A stretch of DNA of 64,000 nucleotides from Streptomyces sp. AC558_RSS880. GTDB lineage: Bacteria > Actinomycetota > Actinomycetes > Streptomycetales > Streptomycetaceae. The position numbers were made by a program, and so were the translations under genes. The DNA is taken from assembly GCF_019049255.1 (NCBI RefSeq), contig NZ_JAGMUJ010000061.1, positions 1 through 64,000 on the forward strand, given 5' to 3'. Positions 32,843 to 41,723 of this stretch are shown piece by piece; within the stretch, counting starts at the first letter, position 1, and the number at the start of each line of letters is the position of its first letter. Under the pieces are notes generated by a model. The model did not search any database and was not told where the DNA came from. It worked only from the letters and a program-made list of their open reading frames with translations.

Positions 32843-34050
32843 GCCCGTCCCGCGTCCTCGTCCTCAACTCCGGCTCCTCGTCGGTGAAGTACCAGCTGCT
32901 GGACATGCGCGACAGCAGCCGGCTGGCCTCCGGGCTGGTCGAGCGGATCGGTGAGCGGACCTCCCTCGTCCGGCACACCCCGCTCGCGTCGGGCGGCGAG
33001 ACCCGGGAGCGGACCGGAGCGGTCGCCGACCACGACGCCGCCCTGAAGGCGATGGCCGAGGAGCTGGCCGCCGACGGGCTGGGCCTCGACTCCCCCGAGC
33101 TGGCCGCGATCGGCCACCGGGTGGTGCACGGCGGGAAGCGCTTCACCGAGCCGACGGTGATCGACGACCGGGTGCTGGCGGAGATCGAACGGCTGATCCC
33201 GGTGGCTCCGCTGCACAACCCGGCCAACCTGACCGGCATCCGCACCGCCACGGCGCTGCGCCCGGACCTGCCGCAGGTCGCCGTCTTCGACACCGCCTTC
33301 CACACCACGATGCCGGAGTCGGCGGCCCGCTACGCGATCGACGTCGAGACCGCCGACGCGCACCGCGTCCGCCGCTACGGCTTCCACGGCACCTCGCACG
33401 CGTACGTCTCCCGGGAGACCGCGAGGCTGCTGGGCAGGGCGCCCGAGGAGGTGAACGTCATCGTGCTGCACCTGGGCAACGGGGCGTCCGCCTCGGCCGT
33501 GCGGGGCGGTCGTTGCGTGGACACCTCCATGGGGCTGACGCCCTTGGAGGGGCTCGTGATGGGTACGCGGTCCGGAGACATGGACCCGGCCGTCATCTTC
33601 CATTTGATGCGTGTTGGCGGAATGTCCGCCGACGAGATCGACACTCTTCTCAACAAGAAGAGCGGTCTGGTCGGACTGTGCGGTGACAACGACATGAGGG
33701 AGATCCGGCGCCGGATCGACGAGGGCGACGAACAGGCGAAGCTGGCGTTCGACATCTACATTCACCGTCTGAAGAAGTACATCGGTGCCTATTACGCCGT
33801 TCTCGGACGGGTGGACGCGGTGGCCTTCACCGCCGGGGTCGGCGAGAACGCCGCCCCGGTGCGGGAGGCGGCCGTGGCGGGCCTGGAGGAACTGGGCCTG
33901 GCGGTGGACGACGGGCGCAACGCCGTACGCGGCGGCGGGCCGCGGCTGATCTCGCCCGAGGGCGCGCGGGTCGCGGTCGCGGTGGTGCCGACGGACGAGG
34001 AAATGGAGATCGCTCAGCAGACATACGCACTGGTCGGAAAGAACAACTGA
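32839..34050 (+). CDS. ackA: Acetate kinase
   Basis: 403 residues from GTG overlapping the pta stop. Converts acetyl phosphate and ADP to acetate and ATP. Family motifs: LVLNSGSSSVKYQ, GHRVVHGGKRF, FDTAFHTTMP (catalytic Asp), RYGFHGTSHAYV, HLGNGASASAV, TRSGDMDP and FTAGVGENA. Length is standard. Confidence 0.96.
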   Translation: MSPSRVLVLNSGSSSVKYQLLDMRDSSRLASGLVERIGERTSLVRHTPLASGGETRERTGAVADHDAALKAMAEELAADGLGLDSPELAAIGHRVVHGGKRFTEPTVIDDRVLAEIERLIPVAPLHNPANLTGIRTATALRPDLPQVAVFDTAFHTTMPESAARYAIDVETADAHRVRRYGFHGTSHAYVSRETARLLGRAPEEVNVIVLHLGNGASASAVRGGRCVDTSMGLTPLEGLVMGTRSGDMDPAVIFHLMRVGGMSADEIDTLLNKKSGLVGLCGDNDMREIRRRIDEGDEQAKLAFDIYIHRLKKYIGAYYAVLGRVDAVAFTAGVGENAAPVREAAVAGLEELGLAVDDGRNAVRGGGPRLISPEGARVAVAVVPTDEEMEIAQQTYALVGKNN

Positions 34051-34083
34051 GCAGGGACTTCCTCATTTGTACTTTCCGTCAGA

Positions 34084-34095
34084 CGGAATATTCCG
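34084..34095. promoter_or_regulatory. Palindrome upstream of pyk
   Basis: CGGAATATTCCG, a perfect 12-bp palindrome 16 nt upstream of the pyk -10 box. It overlaps the expected -35 area, so it could be an operator. Confidence 0.35.
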
Positions 34096-34111
34096 CTGCG
34101 AAACAAACCGA

Positions 34112-34117
34112 TAGGAT
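34112..34117 (+). promoter_or_regulatory. pyk -10 box, leaderless transcript
   Basis: TAGGAT ends 6 nt before the pyk ATG and no Shine-Dalgarno is present, so transcription should start at or next to the ATG. Confidence 0.6.
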
Positions 34118-34123
34118 CGCCCC

Positions 34124-35551
34124 ATGCGCCGTTCGAAAATCGTCTGTACTCTCGGCCCCGCGGTCGACTCCCACGAGCAGCTCGTCGCTCTGATCGAAGC
34201 CGGCATGAACGTGGCCCGCTTCAACTTCAGCCACGGCTCGCACGCCGAGCACCAGGGCCGGTACGACCGGGTCCGTGCCGCCGCCAAGGAGACGGGCAGG
34301 GCCATCGGCGTCCTCGCCGACCTCCAGGGCCCGAAGATCCGCCTGGAGACCTTCGCCGAGGGTCCCGTCGAGCTGGTGCGCGGTGACGAGTTCACCATCA
34401 CCACCGAGGACGTCCCGGGCGACAAGACGATCTGCGGAACGACCTACAAGGGCCTGCCGGGCGACGTCTCCCGCGGCGACCAGATCCTCATCAACGACGG
34501 CAACGTCGAGCTGAAGGTCCTGGACGTCGAGGGCCCCCGGGTGAAGTCGATCGTCATCGAGGGCGGCGTCATCTCCGACCACAAGGGCATCAACCTGCCC
34601 GGCGCGGCCGTGAACGTGCCCGCGCTGTCCGAGAAGGACATCGAGGACCTGCGCTTCGCCCTGCGGATGGGCTGCGACCTGGTCGCGCTCTCCTTCGTCC
34701 GGGACGCCAAGGACGTCGCCGACGTCCACCGCGTGATGGACGAGGAGGGCCGCCGCGTCCCCGTCATCGCCAAGGTGGAGAAGCCGCAGGCGGTGGAGAA
34801 CATGGAGGACGTCGTGGCGGCCTTCGACGCCGTCATGGTCGCCCGTGGCGACCTGGCCGTCGAGTACCCGCTCGAGAAGGTCCCCATGGTGCAGAAGCGC
34901 CTGATCGAGCTGTGCCGGCGCAACGCCAAGCCGGTGATCGTGGCGACCCAGATGATGGAGTCGATGATCACCAACTCCCGGCCGACCCGCGCCGAGGCCT
35001 CCGACGTGGCCAACGCGATCCTGGACGGCGCCGACGCGGTCATGCTGTCGGCCGAGTCGAGCGTGGGCGCGTACCCGATCGAGACCGTGCGGACGATGTC
35101 GAAGATCGTCCAGGCGGCCGAGCAGGAGCTGCTCTCCAAGGGCCTGCAGCCGCTGGTGCCGGGCAAGAAGCCGCGCACCCAGGGCGGTTCGGTGGCCCGC
35201 GCCGCCTGCGAGATCGCCGACTTCCTCGGCGGCAAGGGCCTGGTGGCCTTCACCCAGTCCGGCGACACGGCCCGGCGGCTGTGCCGCTACCGCGCCGCCC
35301 AGCCGATCCTGGCGTTCACCACGGACGAGTCGACCCGCAACCAGCTGGCGCTCAGCTGGGGCGTGGAGCCGTACGTCGCGCCGTTCGTGAACAGCACCGA
35401 CGAGATGGTCGAGCTGGTGGAGCAGGAGCTGCTCAAGCTGAACCGCTTCAGCGAGGGCGACATCGTGATCATCACGGCCGGTTCGCCCCCCGGTGTCCCC
35501 GGCACCACCAACATGGTCCGCGTCCACCACCTGGGCGAGGCGACCGGCTGA
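34124..35551 (+). CDS. pyk: Pyruvate kinase
   Basis: 475 residues. Transfers phosphate from phosphoenolpyruvate to ADP. Motifs: RRSKIVCTLGPA, GMNVARFNFSHG, LADLQGPKIRLE, VIAKVEKPQ (catalytic Lys), MVARGDLAVEYPLEKVP and the signature VIVATQMMESMI with PTRAEASDVANAILDGAD. Residues Lys in IAKVEK and Glu/Asp in ARGDL form the metal and PEP site. 73 nt after ackA, with its own leaderless promoter, and followed by a strong terminator. Confidence 0.97.
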   Translation: MRRSKIVCTLGPAVDSHEQLVALIEAGMNVARFNFSHGSHAEHQGRYDRVRAAAKETGRAIGVLADLQGPKIRLETFAEGPVELVRGDEFTITTEDVPGDKTICGTTYKGLPGDVSRGDQILINDGNVELKVLDVEGPRVKSIVIEGGVISDHKGINLPGAAVNVPALSEKDIEDLRFALRMGCDLVALSFVRDAKDVADVHRVMDEEGRRVPVIAKVEKPQAVENMEDVVAAFDAVMVARGDLAVEYPLEKVPMVQKRLIELCRRNAKPVIVATQMMESMITNSRPTRAEASDVANAILDGADAVMLSAESSVGAYPIETVRTMSKIVQAAEQELLSKGLQPLVPGKKPRTQGGSVARAACEIADFLGGKGLVAFTQSGDTARRLCRYRAAQPILAFTTDESTRNQLALSWGVEPYVAPFVNSTDEMVELVEQELLKLNRFSEGDIVIITAGSPPGVPGTTNMVRVHHLGEATG

Positions 35552-35571
35552 CCCGCCGAGGGCCCGTACGG

Positions 35572-35610
35572 CACCGAGGGCGCCCCCTGTGGCAGGGGGC
35601 GCCCTCGGTG
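35572..35610. terminator. Strong terminator after pyk
   Basis: A perfect 18-bp stem: 35572-35589 pairs with 35593-35610, loop TGG. It lies between pyk and a convergent gene, so it can end both. Confidence 0.88.
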
Positions 35611-35642
35611 TGTTGCGGCTCCCGGAAGGGTCCTGGCGGCGT

Positions 35643-36905
35643 TCAGCCGGTGGTGATGTACTGCTGCAGTCCGGGAACGTGCAGGGTGCCGCCGAACTGG
35701 CCGGCCTGCTTCACCGTCACCTTGGTGAAGTAGATCACCGGGATGTTGAGCGGCGGCGGGTGCTCCGGGTCGAACGTGACCGGGATCAGACCGAGCAGGT
35801 TGCCGGAGATGCTCTCGGTGTACATCACGGTGTCGCCGTCGCGGATGGTGGACGTCGACCCCTCGGCCGCCTGCACGTGGTGGGTCGCGCCGGACTGCTT
35901 GTCCTTGACCGTCTGGTGCAGGTCGCCGATGTCGGTGCCGTCGGAGATGACGTACTTCAGCACCTTCTTGGTGGCGCCACTGGCGGTCCGCACCTGGACG
36001 ATGCCCTTGTAGTCGGCGCCCTTCAGCAGCAGGGAGCTGGCGTTGAGGGTCCAGGGTTCGTCGGGCAGCAGGAGCTTGTTGTCGACGCCGCCCTCGGCGT
36101 CGGTGGCGATCGGGCAGTCCTCGGGGTCGACCGTGGCCGACGCGGAGGGACTGGGAGAGGCGGTGGCCCCGGGGGCCGCGGTGGCCTCCTCGACGGCTTC
36201 CTCCGCGGCCTCCTCGACCGTCTCCTCGGTGGCCTCCGAGGCCTTGTCACCGGCGTCCTCGACGGTGTCCTTCGCCGCTTCGGTGACCTTCTCGGTGGTC
36301 TCCTTGACGGTGTCGGCCGCGTCCTCCGTGGCGGAGGCGGACGGGGTGGGGCTCGCCTCGGCTTCCTTGTCCTTCGGGGTGAAGACGTCCTTGATGGCGT
36401 CCCCGAGGTCCTCCAGGACGTTGCGGTCGGTCTTCGAGGGCTCCGGCTCGGGCTCGGCCGTGTCCTCGGCGGCGGGGGCGGAAGGCGCGGGCGCCGGCTC
36501 GTCCTTGTCGTCGGAACCTGAATCCGACGAAGAGGAGGTGTCCGTGTCCTCGTCCGCCTCCGGGGCCTGCTGCTCGTCGGGGGTCTCCGCCGAGGGCTCC
36601 TCGTCCGGGGACGCGCTCCCGCTCGCCGACGCGGACGGCGTGGGCGACGCGGAGGCGTCGTCCTTCCCGGCGCCCTCGACGATCTCCAGGCAGGCCTGGT
36701 ACTCGTCGACGGTCAGGCTGTTCGCCGTCGGCTTCCCGTCGTTGCCGTCGGCGAGGGCCAGCGTCGGCGTGAACCCCATCCCCATGAGGACCGCCGTGGG
36801 CATCGCCGCCAGGGCTATCGCCTTGCCGCTCGGCACGTGGAATCTGGTGAACAGCGGCTTCTTGGGGGCCGCGTGACGCGGCCCGCGCACCTCGTCAGCC
36901 GACAC
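35643..36905 (-). CDS. Secreted acidic low-complexity protein of the DUF6230/DUF6114 cluster
   Basis: 420 residues from GTG, chosen for the GGGGGG ribosome binding site and 11-nt overlap with the upstream gene. A signal/anchor helix lies at about 38-58 (IALAAMPTAVLMGMGF). Residues about 85-250 are very rich in Asp, Glu, Ser, Pro and Ala with SPTPSASA units, including a VKETTEKVTEAAKDTVEDAG amphipathic segment. The C-terminal about 170 residues are a compact domain (DPEDCPIATDAEGG to LHVPGLQQYITTG). Family not recognised; probably exported. Last gene of the cluster starting at 38296. Confidence 0.75.
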   Translation of the reverse strand: MSADEVRGPRHAAPKKPLFTRFHVPSGKAIALAAMPTAVLMGMGFTPTLALADGNDGKPTANSLTVDEYQACLEIVEGAGKDDASASPTPSASASGSASPDEEPSAETPDEQQAPEADEDTDTSSSSDSGSDDKDEPAPAPSAPAAEDTAEPEPEPSKTDRNVLEDLGDAIKDVFTPKDKEAEASPTPSASATEDAADTVKETTEKVTEAAKDTVEDAGDKASEATEETVEEAAEEAVEEATAAPGATASPSPSASATVDPEDCPIATDAEGGVDNKLLLPDEPWTLNASSLLLKGADYKGIVQVRTASGATKKVLKYVISDGTDIGDLHQTVKDKQSGATHHVQAAEGSTSTIRDGDTVMYTESISGNLLGLIPVTFDPEHPPPLNIPVIYFTKVTVKQAGQFGGTLHVPGLQQYITTG

Positions 36906-37470
36906 GGTGCCCCCCTGCGACCCTGACGCCGTCCGCCTCACCGTCTTCCCCCTTCTCATGGGGAGCGGCCGGGAACTGCGGTGCCACGGCGGGGTCGTGG
37001 AGCGTGTCGTCCGGCGCCGCCTCACCCGTGGGCGCGTCGGCGCCGTCGTGCTCCCCCGCCGCCTCGACCGGCGGCTCGCCCGGCGCCCAGGAGAGGGCGA
37101 GCGCACCGCCGACCAGCGCGAGCAGGAAGCCGATCAGGAAGCCGCCTATGTTGGAGACCACCAGCGACACCAGGGCCAGCAGGATCGTCGCGACACCGGC
37201 GAAGACCCGGGTGGCCGACTGGAACCACATGGTCAGGCCCAGCGTGAACAGCAGCACGCCGATGATCAGCGACCCCGCGCCGGCCGTCGTCGCCATGGCG
37301 AGCGACATGTGGCCCAGCTTGAGCGTGGCGTAGGGGAAGTACGCGATGGGTATTCCGCCCAGCAGCGTGAACAGACCGGCCCAGAACGGCCGGGTGCCCC
37401 GCCAGTCACGGAATCGCAGACGCAGCCGGGTGAAGGCACCGGCGCTCTGGACCGGAGTCTCGGCACTCAT
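36895..37470 (-). CDS. DUF6114 membrane protein
   Basis: 191 residues. Four predicted helices: about 30-48 (FWAGLFTLLGGIPIAYFPYA), 53-72, 77-95 and 98-125 (LVVSNIGGFLIGFLLALVGG), then an acidic Ala/Pro-rich cytoplasmic tail. The sequence WRGTRPFWAGLFTLLGG is typical of actinobacterial DUF6114 proteins, recalled from memory. These genes regularly accompany DUF6230. Function unknown. Confidence 0.78.
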   Translation of the reverse strand: MSAETPVQSAGAFTRLRLRFRDWRGTRPFWAGLFTLLGGIPIAYFPYATLKLGHMSLAMATTAGAGSLIIGVLLFTLGLTMWFQSATRVFAGVATILLALVSLVVSNIGGFLIGFLLALVGGALALSWAPGEPPVEAAGEHDGADAPTGEAAPDDTLHDPAVAPQFPAAPHEKGEDGEADGVRVAGGHRVG

Positions 37471-37582
37471 GGAAAAAGCTCCCTGGGTCCGGTGGAGGTA
37501 CGTACCGGCTCGGCCGTAGGCGTGGAGAAGCCGGAAGTGTGGGTCTGTGAGGGGGGCCCGGCGCGCGGACCGGCCGGGCGGT

Positions 37583-37612
37583 GGGGCGGAGAAGCGATCG
37601 CTTCTCCGCCCC
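37583..37612. promoter_or_regulatory. Perfect 30-bp palindrome in the DUF6230-DUF6114 interval
   Basis: A perfect 15+15 inverted repeat centred on GCGATCGC, between the DUF6230 stop and DUF6114 start (187-nt gap). With no loop it favours a DNA-level operator or a partial attenuator hairpin (effective loop in the centre). Confidence 0.65.
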
Positions 37613-37657
37613 CGGGACAGCTCAGCCGCCCCGGAACACCCCGGTGACGGAAGCCGT

Positions 37658-38296
37658 CTAGTAGCACTCCATCTTGGCGTCCGTGCCGAGACGCATCGAC
37701 AGGCCGTTCAGCGTGAACGTGCCGGCCGTGGTCGCCCACGCCGTCTGCTCGACGCCGTAGAGGTCGGCCGACTCCGCCTGCTGGGCGAAGCCGCCCGGCA
37801 GCACGCTCTCGCCCTGCTTGACGTCGGGGCCGAGGGTCTTGTCCTTGACCGCAACACCGATGTCGATGTTGCTGAACTTCGCATCGGCGTCGAGCTGGGC
37901 GACGTCGATGTAGAGGTTCTTGGCCGTGACCGGCTTGTCCCTGCCCGCGTCAAGACGAAGGTAGATCGTCTTGTTGAGGACCGGGATCTTCGTCGCCACC
38001 GACTGGCACATCTTGGTGATCGTCGCGTCGGTGAACGACGAGATGGCGACCGGGACCTGCGTCTTCTTCTCACCATCGGTCGACGTGTAGACGGTGTCGA
38101 TGCCGCCGTACTGGGCGAAACCCTCACCGTGCAGGTGACCGGCCGTCACCTTGAACTGCTGGCCGGACACGCTGAACGACGCCGCGAGCGCGCCCTGCGC
38201 CAGGCCGACACCCACCGCCGCCGTCGCGAGCACGCTGGGCACCATGACCACAGCGAACCGCTTCCATCTGGTCCCGCCACGCACTTGGGACTCCAT
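37658..38296 (-). CDS. DUF6230 secreted/membrane-anchored protein
   Basis: 212 residues from ATG with an excellent AAGGAGG ribosome binding site. An uncleaved or cleaved signal at about 12-38 (FAVVMVPSVLATAAVGVGLA) precedes a beta-rich domain (SFSVSGQQFKVTAGHLHGEG, YLRLDAGRDKPVTAKNLYID). Two Cys (KMCQS and the terminal MECY) could form a disulfide. The pattern matches Streptomyces DUF6230 proteins, recalled from memory. First gene of the cluster. Function unknown; likely envelope-associated. Confidence 0.8.
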   Translation of the reverse strand: MESQVRGGTRWKRFAVVMVPSVLATAAVGVGLAQGALAASFSVSGQQFKVTAGHLHGEGFAQYGGIDTVYTSTDGEKKTQVPVAISSFTDATITKMCQSVATKIPVLNKTIYLRLDAGRDKPVTAKNLYIDVAQLDADAKFSNIDIGVAVKDKTLGPDVKQGESVLPGGFAQQAESADLYGVEQTAWATTAGTFTLNGLSMRLGTDAKMECY

Positions 38297-38676
38297 ATTT
38301 CCTCCTTCTCGGACGTACATCTCCTGCTCCGGCCCGTCGCCGTGAACGGCGGCTCGGCCGGGCAGGGATGGGAGAAGTGCTACGTCCTCGGGAAGGAGAG
38401 CGCCCGAGCTCGGCGGCGCGTACGACGCGCCCGATCACCGGCGATCACCCCCGAGCGACAACCACTGGTCGCGCCTGACACGCATCACGCACAACCCTGC
38501 TGGACAGGCTTCGCCGGGTGGGCGAAGACCCCCCTGTCCGAGAACCGGCGTCACTGCCGCCGGTTCTGCTCGGTGGGGACCCAGGAGTTCCCGCGGCCCG
38601 ACCGGCTGTCGGGGTACGGGCAATGGACCGAGCGTCGCCGATCGTGGTGCATTCTCGCCGTCGGCACAAGGGGGTT

Positions 38677-38694
38677 CGTTACTGGCTAGTAACG
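38677..38694. promoter_or_regulatory. Dyad 1: CGTTACT-GGCT-AGTAACG
   Basis: Perfect 7-bp arms with a 4-nt spacer. Typical of a TetR/GntR-type operator; binding protein unknown. Confidence 0.45.
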
Positions 38695-38808
38695 GCCGGA
38701 TAACCGCACGACGACCCGCCGGTTCCGTTCGGCGACGCTGGGTGCACCGCAGGGACCGTACAAAACTATTGATCGCTGGACATAATCCGACAGATCACCG
38801 GCCGTGAC

Positions 38809-38821
38809 TTACTCGCAGTAA
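38809..38821. promoter_or_regulatory. Dyad 2: TTACT-CGC-AGTAA
   Basis: Same half-site as dyad 1 with a 3-nt spacer, 132 nt away. Confidence 0.4.
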
Positions 38822-38951
38822 CAGCGGCCGCGATTACCAAGATTTGGCAAAGCGCGGCCGCATCGGCATCCGTGATCCGTTCGACAACTCGAACCCCACG
38901 CACCCGAACCCCCGGCAAATCAACCGGAATCGGGCAACGGTGCCCGGTTGC

Positions 38952-39926
38952 TCAGAACAGGGCCCGCGCCAGCGCCCGGCGTGCGGCGATCACCCGCGGG
39001 TCGTCGGCGCCGACCACCTCGAACAGCTTCAGCAGCCGCACCCGTACGGTCTCGCGGTCGTCGCCCGCCGTGCGCCCCACCGTCTCGATGAGCCGGCCGA
39101 AGGCGTCCTCGACATGGCCGCCCGCCAGGTCCAGGTCGGCGGCGGCGATCTGCGCCTCGGCGTCCCCCGGCTTCTCGGCGGCCTCCTTGCGCACCTGCTG
39201 GGGGTCCATCTCCTGCACCCGCCCGAGCAGTTCGGCCTGGGCGAGGCCCAGCGTGGCCTCGGGGTTGCCCGGGTCGTCGGCGAGGACGTTCCGGTACGCC
39301 TGGACGGCACCGGCGAAGTCACCGCTGTCCAGCGCCCGTACGGCGGCCTCCAGCAGGGCGTCGTACGGACCGGCGGCCTCGGCCGGGGCGGCCTGGACGC
39401 CGCCGGGCTCGGCGTCGGGGTCGACGGCGAGGCCGGTCAGACCGAAGCGCTGCTCGCCGACCTGCACCAGCTGGTCCAGGGTCTGGCGGATCTGCGCCTC
39501 GCCCGCGGCCCCCTGGAAGAGCGGCAGCGCCTGTCCGGCCACCACCGCGAAGACCGCCGGGATCCCCTGGATCCCGAACTGCTGCATCAGCATCTGATTG
39601 GCGTCGACGTCGATCTTGGCGAGGAGGATGCGTCCGTTGTACTCGACGGTGAGCCGCTCGAGGAGCGGGCTCAGCTGCTTGCAGGGCTCGCACCACTCGG
39701 CCCAGAAGTCGATGACGACCGGGACCTCGGTGGACCGCTGCAGAACGTCGCGCTCGAAGCCGGCCTCGTCGACGTCGATGACGAGATCGGCCGGGGAGAT
39801 CGCGCCCCCGCCGCCCTGCCGGGCCGCTTCCGCGCGCGCCTGCTCCGCCTTCGCCTTGGCCTCCTGGGCCGCCTTCACCGCGGCGAGGTCGACGACTCCG
39901 CTCATGGACATGTTCCGTGGCTGCAT
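38952..39926 (-). CDS. Thioredoxin-TPR co-chaperone (CnoX/YbbN-like)
   Basis: 324 residues from ATG behind GGGGGAGG. An Ala/Lys/Glu-rich N-terminal helix, a thioredoxin domain at about 50-155 with VVIDFWAEWCEPCKQLSP (WCEPC) and cis-Pro GIPAVFAV, then TPR-like helices (ALDSGDFAGAVQAYRNVLAD). This domain order is that of CnoX chaperedoxins, which hold oxidised clients for folding. The Cys pair is kept, so redox activity is possible. Confidence 0.87.
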   Translation of the reverse strand: MQPRNMSMSGVVDLAAVKAAQEAKAKAEQARAEAARQGGGGAISPADLVIDVDEAGFERDVLQRSTEVPVVIDFWAEWCEPCKQLSPLLERLTVEYNGRILLAKIDVDANQMLMQQFGIQGIPAVFAVVAGQALPLFQGAAGEAQIRQTLDQLVQVGEQRFGLTGLAVDPDAEPGGVQAAPAEAAGPYDALLEAAVRALDSGDFAGAVQAYRNVLADDPGNPEATLGLAQAELLGRVQEMDPQQVRKEAAEKPGDAEAQIAAADLDLAGGHVEDAFGRLIETVGRTAGDDRETVRVRLLKLFEVVGADDPRVIAARRALARALF

Positions 39927-40145
39927 GCGTCTATCCTCCCCCGTACACCGCGTGTGCGTGAAAACGCCCGGGAAAGCCAGGCGTACGTGTGCTGTTGGCG
40001 CCGGGTCCCCACCCCACGCCGGTGGTCGTCGCTCGGCGCGCCGGTCATGCGCGCTTTCGCTACGGGTCGTAGCGTAATACCGGCCGGGGCTCGCTGAACA
40101 GCATGTTCCGGTGATCTCCCTCACGACCGCACGGAACCGGCCGGT

Positions 40146-40151
40146 TATCGT
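40146..40151 (+). promoter_or_regulatory. -10 box of the TetR gene, leaderless
   Basis: TATCGT ends 6 nt before the ATG at 40158; no Shine-Dalgarno visible. Confidence 0.5.
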
Positions 40152-40157
40152 CGGACC

Positions 40158-40784
40158 ATGCAGAGCCGCACCCCAGCCAGTCGCACCGGGCGCCCGCGCA
40201 GCGCCGCCGCGGATGCCGCGATCCTGGCCGCGACCCGTGCGGCCCTGGTCGAACTGGGCTGGTCCAAGCTCACCCTGGGAGACGTGGCGCTCCGCGCCGG
40301 GGTCGCGAAGACCACCCTCTATCGGCGCTGGGCGGGCAAGAACGAGCTGGTCGTGGACGCCGTCGCGGAACTTTTCGACGAGCTGACCCTGCCCGACCGC
40401 GGCTCGCTGGCCGCCGACATCGAGGGCGTGGTGCTCCAGTTCGCGGCGATCCTGGCCCGCCCGGAGGCCAGGAGCGGGCTGATGGCGGTGGTCGCGGAGT
40501 CGACGAGGGACGAGGCCCTGCGGGAACGCATCCGCGCCTCGATCGTCGCACGGCAGAAGCGTCTCGTTCTCGCCGGCCGGGCACGGGCGCAGGCGCGGGG
40601 CGAACTGCCGCCGGAGTCCGACGCCGCCACGGCGGCCCGCACCGTCGACCTGATCTTCGACATGGTGGCCGGCGCGGTGGTGCACCGCACCCTGGTGAGC
40701 GCGGAACCGGCCGACGAGGAGTGGGTGCACGGCTTCACCCGGGTCCTGCTGTCGGGCCTCACCGCCGCCCCCGGCACCGGCTGA
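40158..40784 (+). CDS. TetR/AcrR-family repressor
   Basis: 208 residues. HTH domain at about 15-65: AAILAATRAALVELGWSKLT, LGDVALRAGVAKTTLYRRW, followed by NELVVDAVAELFDEL. The C-terminal all-helical domain contains LMAVVAESTRDEALRERIRA, typical of the TetR_C ligand domain. Leaderless. Target unknown; the next gene is a methyltransferase on the same strand, and the TTACT dyads lie 1.3-1.5 kb upstream. Confidence 0.88.
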   Translation: MQSRTPASRTGRPRSAAADAAILAATRAALVELGWSKLTLGDVALRAGVAKTTLYRRWAGKNELVVDAVAELFDELTLPDRGSLAADIEGVVLQFAAILARPEARSGLMAVVAESTRDEALRERIRASIVARQKRLVLAGRARAQARGELPPESDAATAARTVDLIFDMVAGAVVHRTLVSAEPADEEWVHGFTRVLLSGLTAAPGTG

Positions 40785-40904
40785 CCGGCCCTGAACCGGC
40801 CACGGTCGGCCGGTAGTCGCCTGTCGCCGCCTCCGGCGCGCTGCGAGGATCACGATCATCCCCACCGGGGACGTACGGGACACCGAGCAGCCGGGGAGGC
40901 GCGC

Positions 40905-41723
40905 ATGACCGGGACCGGAACCGAACCCGTCACCGCACGGATCGACACCTCCAGGCCGCACCCGGCCCGGGTCTACGACTGGTTCCTCGGCGGCAAGGAC
41001 AACTACCCGGTCGACGAGGAACTGGGCCGGCGGATCATGGGCGTCGACGGCACGGCCCGGCACGTCGCCCGCACCAACCGCTGGTTCATGCAGCGGGTCA
41101 CCCGGTGGCTGGCCGGTGAGGCGGGCGTCCGCCAGTACCTGGACATCGGCACCGGCATCCCCACCGAGCCCAATCTGCACCAGATAGCGCAGGGCATCGC
41201 GCCGGAGTGCCGCGTCGTCTACACGGACAACGACCCGATCGTGCTGAAGCACGCCGAGGCGCTCCTGCACAGCAGCCCCGAGGGCGTCACCGACTACGTC
41301 CAGGCCGATGTGCGCGAGCCCGGCCGCATCCTGGAAGAGGCCCGCGAGAGCCTGGACTTCGAGCGGCCGGTGGCGCTGTCCCTGGTGGCGCTGACGCACT
41401 TCCTCGGCGACGAGGACGACCCGTACGGGCTGGTGGCGCGGCTCGTCGAGGCGCTCCCGTCCGGCAGTCACCTCGTCCTGTCGCAGCTCACCGCCGACTT
41501 CGACCCCGAGGCGGTCGGCCGCGGGGTCGAGATGTACAAGGCGGGCGGCGTCACCCTCGCCCCGCGCAGCCGCGCGGAGATCGCCCGCTTCTTCGAAGGG
41601 CTGGAGCCGGTCGATCCGGGTCTGGTCCAGCTGACCGACTGGCATCCCGAACTCGCGGACGGGGAGACGGTCGACGAGCACGCCGTGATCTCCCTGTACG
41701 GCGCGGTGGCCCGCAAGCCGTGA
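40905..41723 (+). CDS. SAM-dependent methyltransferase (DUF574 / Methyltransf_19)
   Basis: 272 residues. The opening TSRPHPARVYDWFLGGKDNY is the hallmark of this actinobacterial family, followed by LDIGTGIPTEPNLHQIA (SAM-binding loop), VVYTDNDPIVLKHAEALL and HLVLSQLTADF. Substrate unknown. Many paralogs exist in Streptomyces. Confidence 0.88.
   Translation: MTGTGTEPVTARIDTSRPHPARVYDWFLGGKDNYPVDEELGRRIMGVDGTARHVARTNRWFMQRVTRWLAGEAGVRQYLDIGTGIPTEPNLHQIAQGIAPECRVVYTDNDPIVLKHAEALLHSSPEGVTDYVQADVREPGRILEEARESLDFERPVALSLVALTHFLGDEDDPYGLVARLVEALPSGSHLVLSQLTADFDPEAVGRGVEMYKAGGVTLAPRSRAEIARFFEGLEPVDPGLVQLTDWHPELADGETVDEHAVISLYGAVARKP

Larger units (their letters stand above)
38297..38951. other. Long intergenic region with two TTACT/AGTAA dyads
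   Basis: 655 nt. No supportable gene: ORFs on both strands lack ribosome binding sites. It holds two dyads with the same half-site (38677-38694 and 38809-38821). The 38760-38830 part is unusually AT-rich and may contain promoters, perhaps for the DUF6230 gene or a short RNA. Confidence 0.5.
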
